From Heterostelium album PN500 (lineage: Eukaryota > Evosea > Eumycetozoa > Acytosteliales > Acytosteliaceae): a DNA stretch of 55,940 nt. The DNA lies in NCBI RefSeq assembly GCF_000004825.1, contig NW_008805103.1:1-55940 (forward strand), read 5' to 3'. Shown here in pieces: positions 53,691-55,940 of this stretch. The notes below the pieces were generated by a model. The model searched no databases, was not told the origin of the DNA, and saw nothing but the letters and a program-made list of their open reading frames with translations. Position 1 is the first letter of the stretch. Each line of letters opens with the position of its first letter. A program made the translations under genes and the position numbers.

Positions 53691-54492
53691 AAAAAAAAAC
53701 AAACAAAATATGTATTCAAATAATAATAATAACAATAAAAAAAAAATCTTTTCTAAACAACATTTTTTATGTATTCCATTTATCATTCAATTTAAGTTCT
53801 TAATGTTAATCTTTTCTTAAGAAAATATCGATATGTGAATATTATTGGGAAAAAAAAAAACAAAATATTAAATATTATTGAATTTTATCTTTTTTTTAAG
53901 AATGACAACTCTGGATTGTAGTCGTGTCTACGACAATGATACTCTGGAGTTTGTTAGTGTGGCTCTATCACACGTTAGCAAAATAAAATTTCAAGGCGAT
54001 TTTTATCATTCCAAAAATAAATTTAACTTTTTGGAAGTAATCTATGGTTTCGGGTAACTTTATTTAACACATCTTCTGATTTATAGTTATTAATGTTGAC
54101 AGATTTTAAAAATTCCCGAAAAAAATATTTTGTCAATTTTTTATGTGTAAAATCAGTTCAAAAAAAAAAAATTGTTCTAGAGTTTAATTTAAAGAATTTT
54201 TTTTTTTTTGATTTATTTCATATTCTGGTGGTGTGAAATGTTTGGATGAAAATGAATGTGGTCTGAGAGGGGTTAAATAAATATTGAACTTGAATTTATT
54301 TTATCCAATATCACACACTCAGTCAAACTAATAAATTTTTGTTATAATATAACTATTTATATTTTTTTATTCAGATATTTAATTAATATATATATTTTAA
54401 TTATTTGTATAAACAAATCTCAATTCAATTCAATATTTTTTAAATTAACTTTTTCTTTTTTTTTTTTTTGTAAATTTAAAATATATATAACA
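53691..54492. other. Intergenic region with a short ORF/hairpin-rich stretch
   Basis: AT-rich apart from 53902-54057. There a 51-codon ORF begins MTTLDCSRVYDNDTLEFVSV and the DNA contains two short hairpins, GTCGT..ACGAC (near 53920) and GTGTG..CACAC (near 53959). It could be a small peptide gene, an upstream exon remnant or a structured RNA. The rest of the region is the transketolase promoter. Confidence 0.45.
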
Positions 54493-55940
54493 ATGAGTCA
54501 ATTAAATTTACCAGCATTGGAGAGAGCTGCCTCTGAATCAAGAGGTTTATCTATGGATGCCGTCGCCAAGGCTGCTTCTGGTCATCTCGGTCTGCCTTTG
54601 GGTGCTACCGAAATTGGTGCTGTTCTCTTTGGACAAGCTCTCAACTACAATCCAGATGATGTAAGTAACTAGTTAAAAATGAATAAGATGATATTCGAAT
54701 ATATATCTAATGAATGACTATTTACAAATATCTATGTTTATAGACTCATTGGTTGAATAGAGATATTTTCGTTTTATCGGCTGGTCATGGATCTATGTTT
54801 TTATACAGTTGGTTGCATTTGGCTGGTTACGATATCTCGCTTGAGGATGTCAAGAATTTCAGACAGTTAAACTCAAAGACTCCAGGTCATCCAGAGTTCC
54901 ACGATACTCCGGGTGTTGAGGCTACCACCGGTCCATTGGGTCAAGGTATTGGTAATGCCGTTGGTTATGCCTCGTCTGCCAAGATGGCCGCCGCTAGATT
55001 CAACACTGAGCAACACAAGATTTTCGATAACCACGTTGTTGTACTTGCTGGTGACGGTTGTCTCCAAGAAGGTATTGCCCAAGAGGCACTCTCGTTTGCT
55101 GGTCATCACCGTCTTGACAACTTGATCCTCTTCTACGACTCTAACGATGTCACCTTGGATGCCATGGCCATCGAAACACAATCGGAAGATGCCGTCAAGA
55201 GATTCGAGTCACTCGGTTTCGATGCTCAGGTAGTGGTCAACGGTAACTCGATCACAGATCTCTACCAAGCATTCTTGAACGCCAAGAACTCCAAGACCAA
55301 CAAACCACAAGCAATCATATGTAAGACTTTGATTGCCAAGTCAATCCCAGAGGTTGCCGGTACCAACAAGGGTCACGGTGAGGCTGGTGTCAAGTTTGTC
55401 GATGCCGCCAGAAAGGCACTCGGTTTGCCAGAGGAGAAGTTCTTTGTCTCGCAAGAGACTCGTCACTACTTTGCCGATCACAAGAAGACTCTATTGGAGA
55501 AGTACAATCAATGGACTCAGACCTACGCTCAATGGAAGTCTGCCAACCCACAATTGGCTCAATTGTTAGAGTCAAGAAATGTTGAGCACAACCCAAGCGA
55601 AGTATTCGCCAAGATTCCAGAGTTCAATCCAAAGGAATCGATTGCCACCCGTAAGGCCGGTAGCGAAGTTCTTCAGCCAATCGCCCAAGCTCTCCCATTG
55701 GTTGTTTCGGGTAGTGCTGATCTCCACGGTTCCACCTTGAACTACATCAAGGAAGGACGTGACTTTACACCAAGCTGTCCAGGTGGTCGTAACATCAAGT
55801 TTGGTATTCGTGAACACGCTATGGGTGCCATGTTGAATGGTTTCGCCTACCACGGAATCTTCAGAGCATCCGGTGCCACTTTCTTGGTGTTCTCTGACTA
55901 TTGTCGTCCATCGATTCGTTTGGCAGCTCTCTCACATCTT
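54493..55940 (+). CDS. Transketolase, 5' part (cut by the window end)
   Basis: Exon 1 at 54493-54660, exon 2 from 54744 to the end of the window without a stop. It starts [20 protein letters not shown]. Thiamine-diphosphate-binding and catalytic segments are present: [58 protein letters not shown], and the GDG...N motif ([20 protein letters not shown] with DSNDVT). The pyrimidine-domain start ([31 protein letters not shown]) follows. The enzyme transfers two-carbon ketol units in the non-oxidative pentose phosphate pathway in the cytosol. Codons are GC-rich, as for a highly expressed gene. The remaining C-terminal part (about 170-190 residues) lies outside the window. Confidence 0.96.

Overview
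The window is one end of a dictyostelid (social amoeba) chromosome. The evidence is very AT-rich intergenic DNA, short introns with GTAAGT-type donors and AT-rich acceptors, Asn/Gln/Thr homopolymer tracts in proteins, and a dictyostelid gene set (ComC-like LRR/EGF surface protein, frizzled/smoothened-like receptor, two V-ATPase subunit a genes). The left end is a telomeric tract of TTACCC units (G strand TAAGGG). D. discoideum has irregular AG-type ends, so this is probably another lineage such as a Cavenderia or Heterostelium-type species. I cannot name the species.

Layout. Positions 1-483: telomere, twelve perfect copies of a GC-rich 23-bp minisatellite, and a perfect 25-bp inverted repeat. 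Positions 484-9745: gene-poor subtelomere with two pairs of diverged duplicated blocks, coding-like debris, and one 15-exon ComC-like membrane protein gene (4259-8229) whose exon 3 carries two stops and a frameshift. Positions 9746-15427 (minus): an Asn-rich ORF, BCCIP homologue, Fanzor/TnpB-like C-terminal fragment, V-ATPase subunit a paralogue. Positions 16002-19060: multipass membrane protein, a GC-richer island, and a decayed coiled-coil/AT-hook gene. Positions 19568-30622: frizzled-like receptor, GPI-type Cys-rich protein (minus), small membrane protein, TMEM181/GOST-like 7-TM protein, a protein of unknown family, TRMO-like tRNA methyltransferase, type I Hsp40 (minus). Positions 31081-39580: CLASP_N-domain protein (minus), frameshifted small gene, V-ATPase subunit a, broken SnoaL/NTF2-like gene (minus), a small spliced ORF. 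Positions 39996-55940: AP-3 beta with a 1.24-kb intron, a 4.4-kb gene-free C-rich stretch, CDK-like kinase with a Gln/Asn-rich tail, ribonucleotide reductase R2, and transketolase (cut by the window end).

The genes do not form one pathway. Several bear on endolysosomal acidification and sorting (two V-ATPase a subunits, AP-3 beta), several are cell-surface or signalling proteins, and the rest are housekeeping. Exon structures given here were derived by hand: lengths and phases are consistent across the joins except where a frameshift is reported. At least four otherwise normal-looking genes contain a single-base frameshift or an in-frame stop, so sequence error has to be weighed against real decay.
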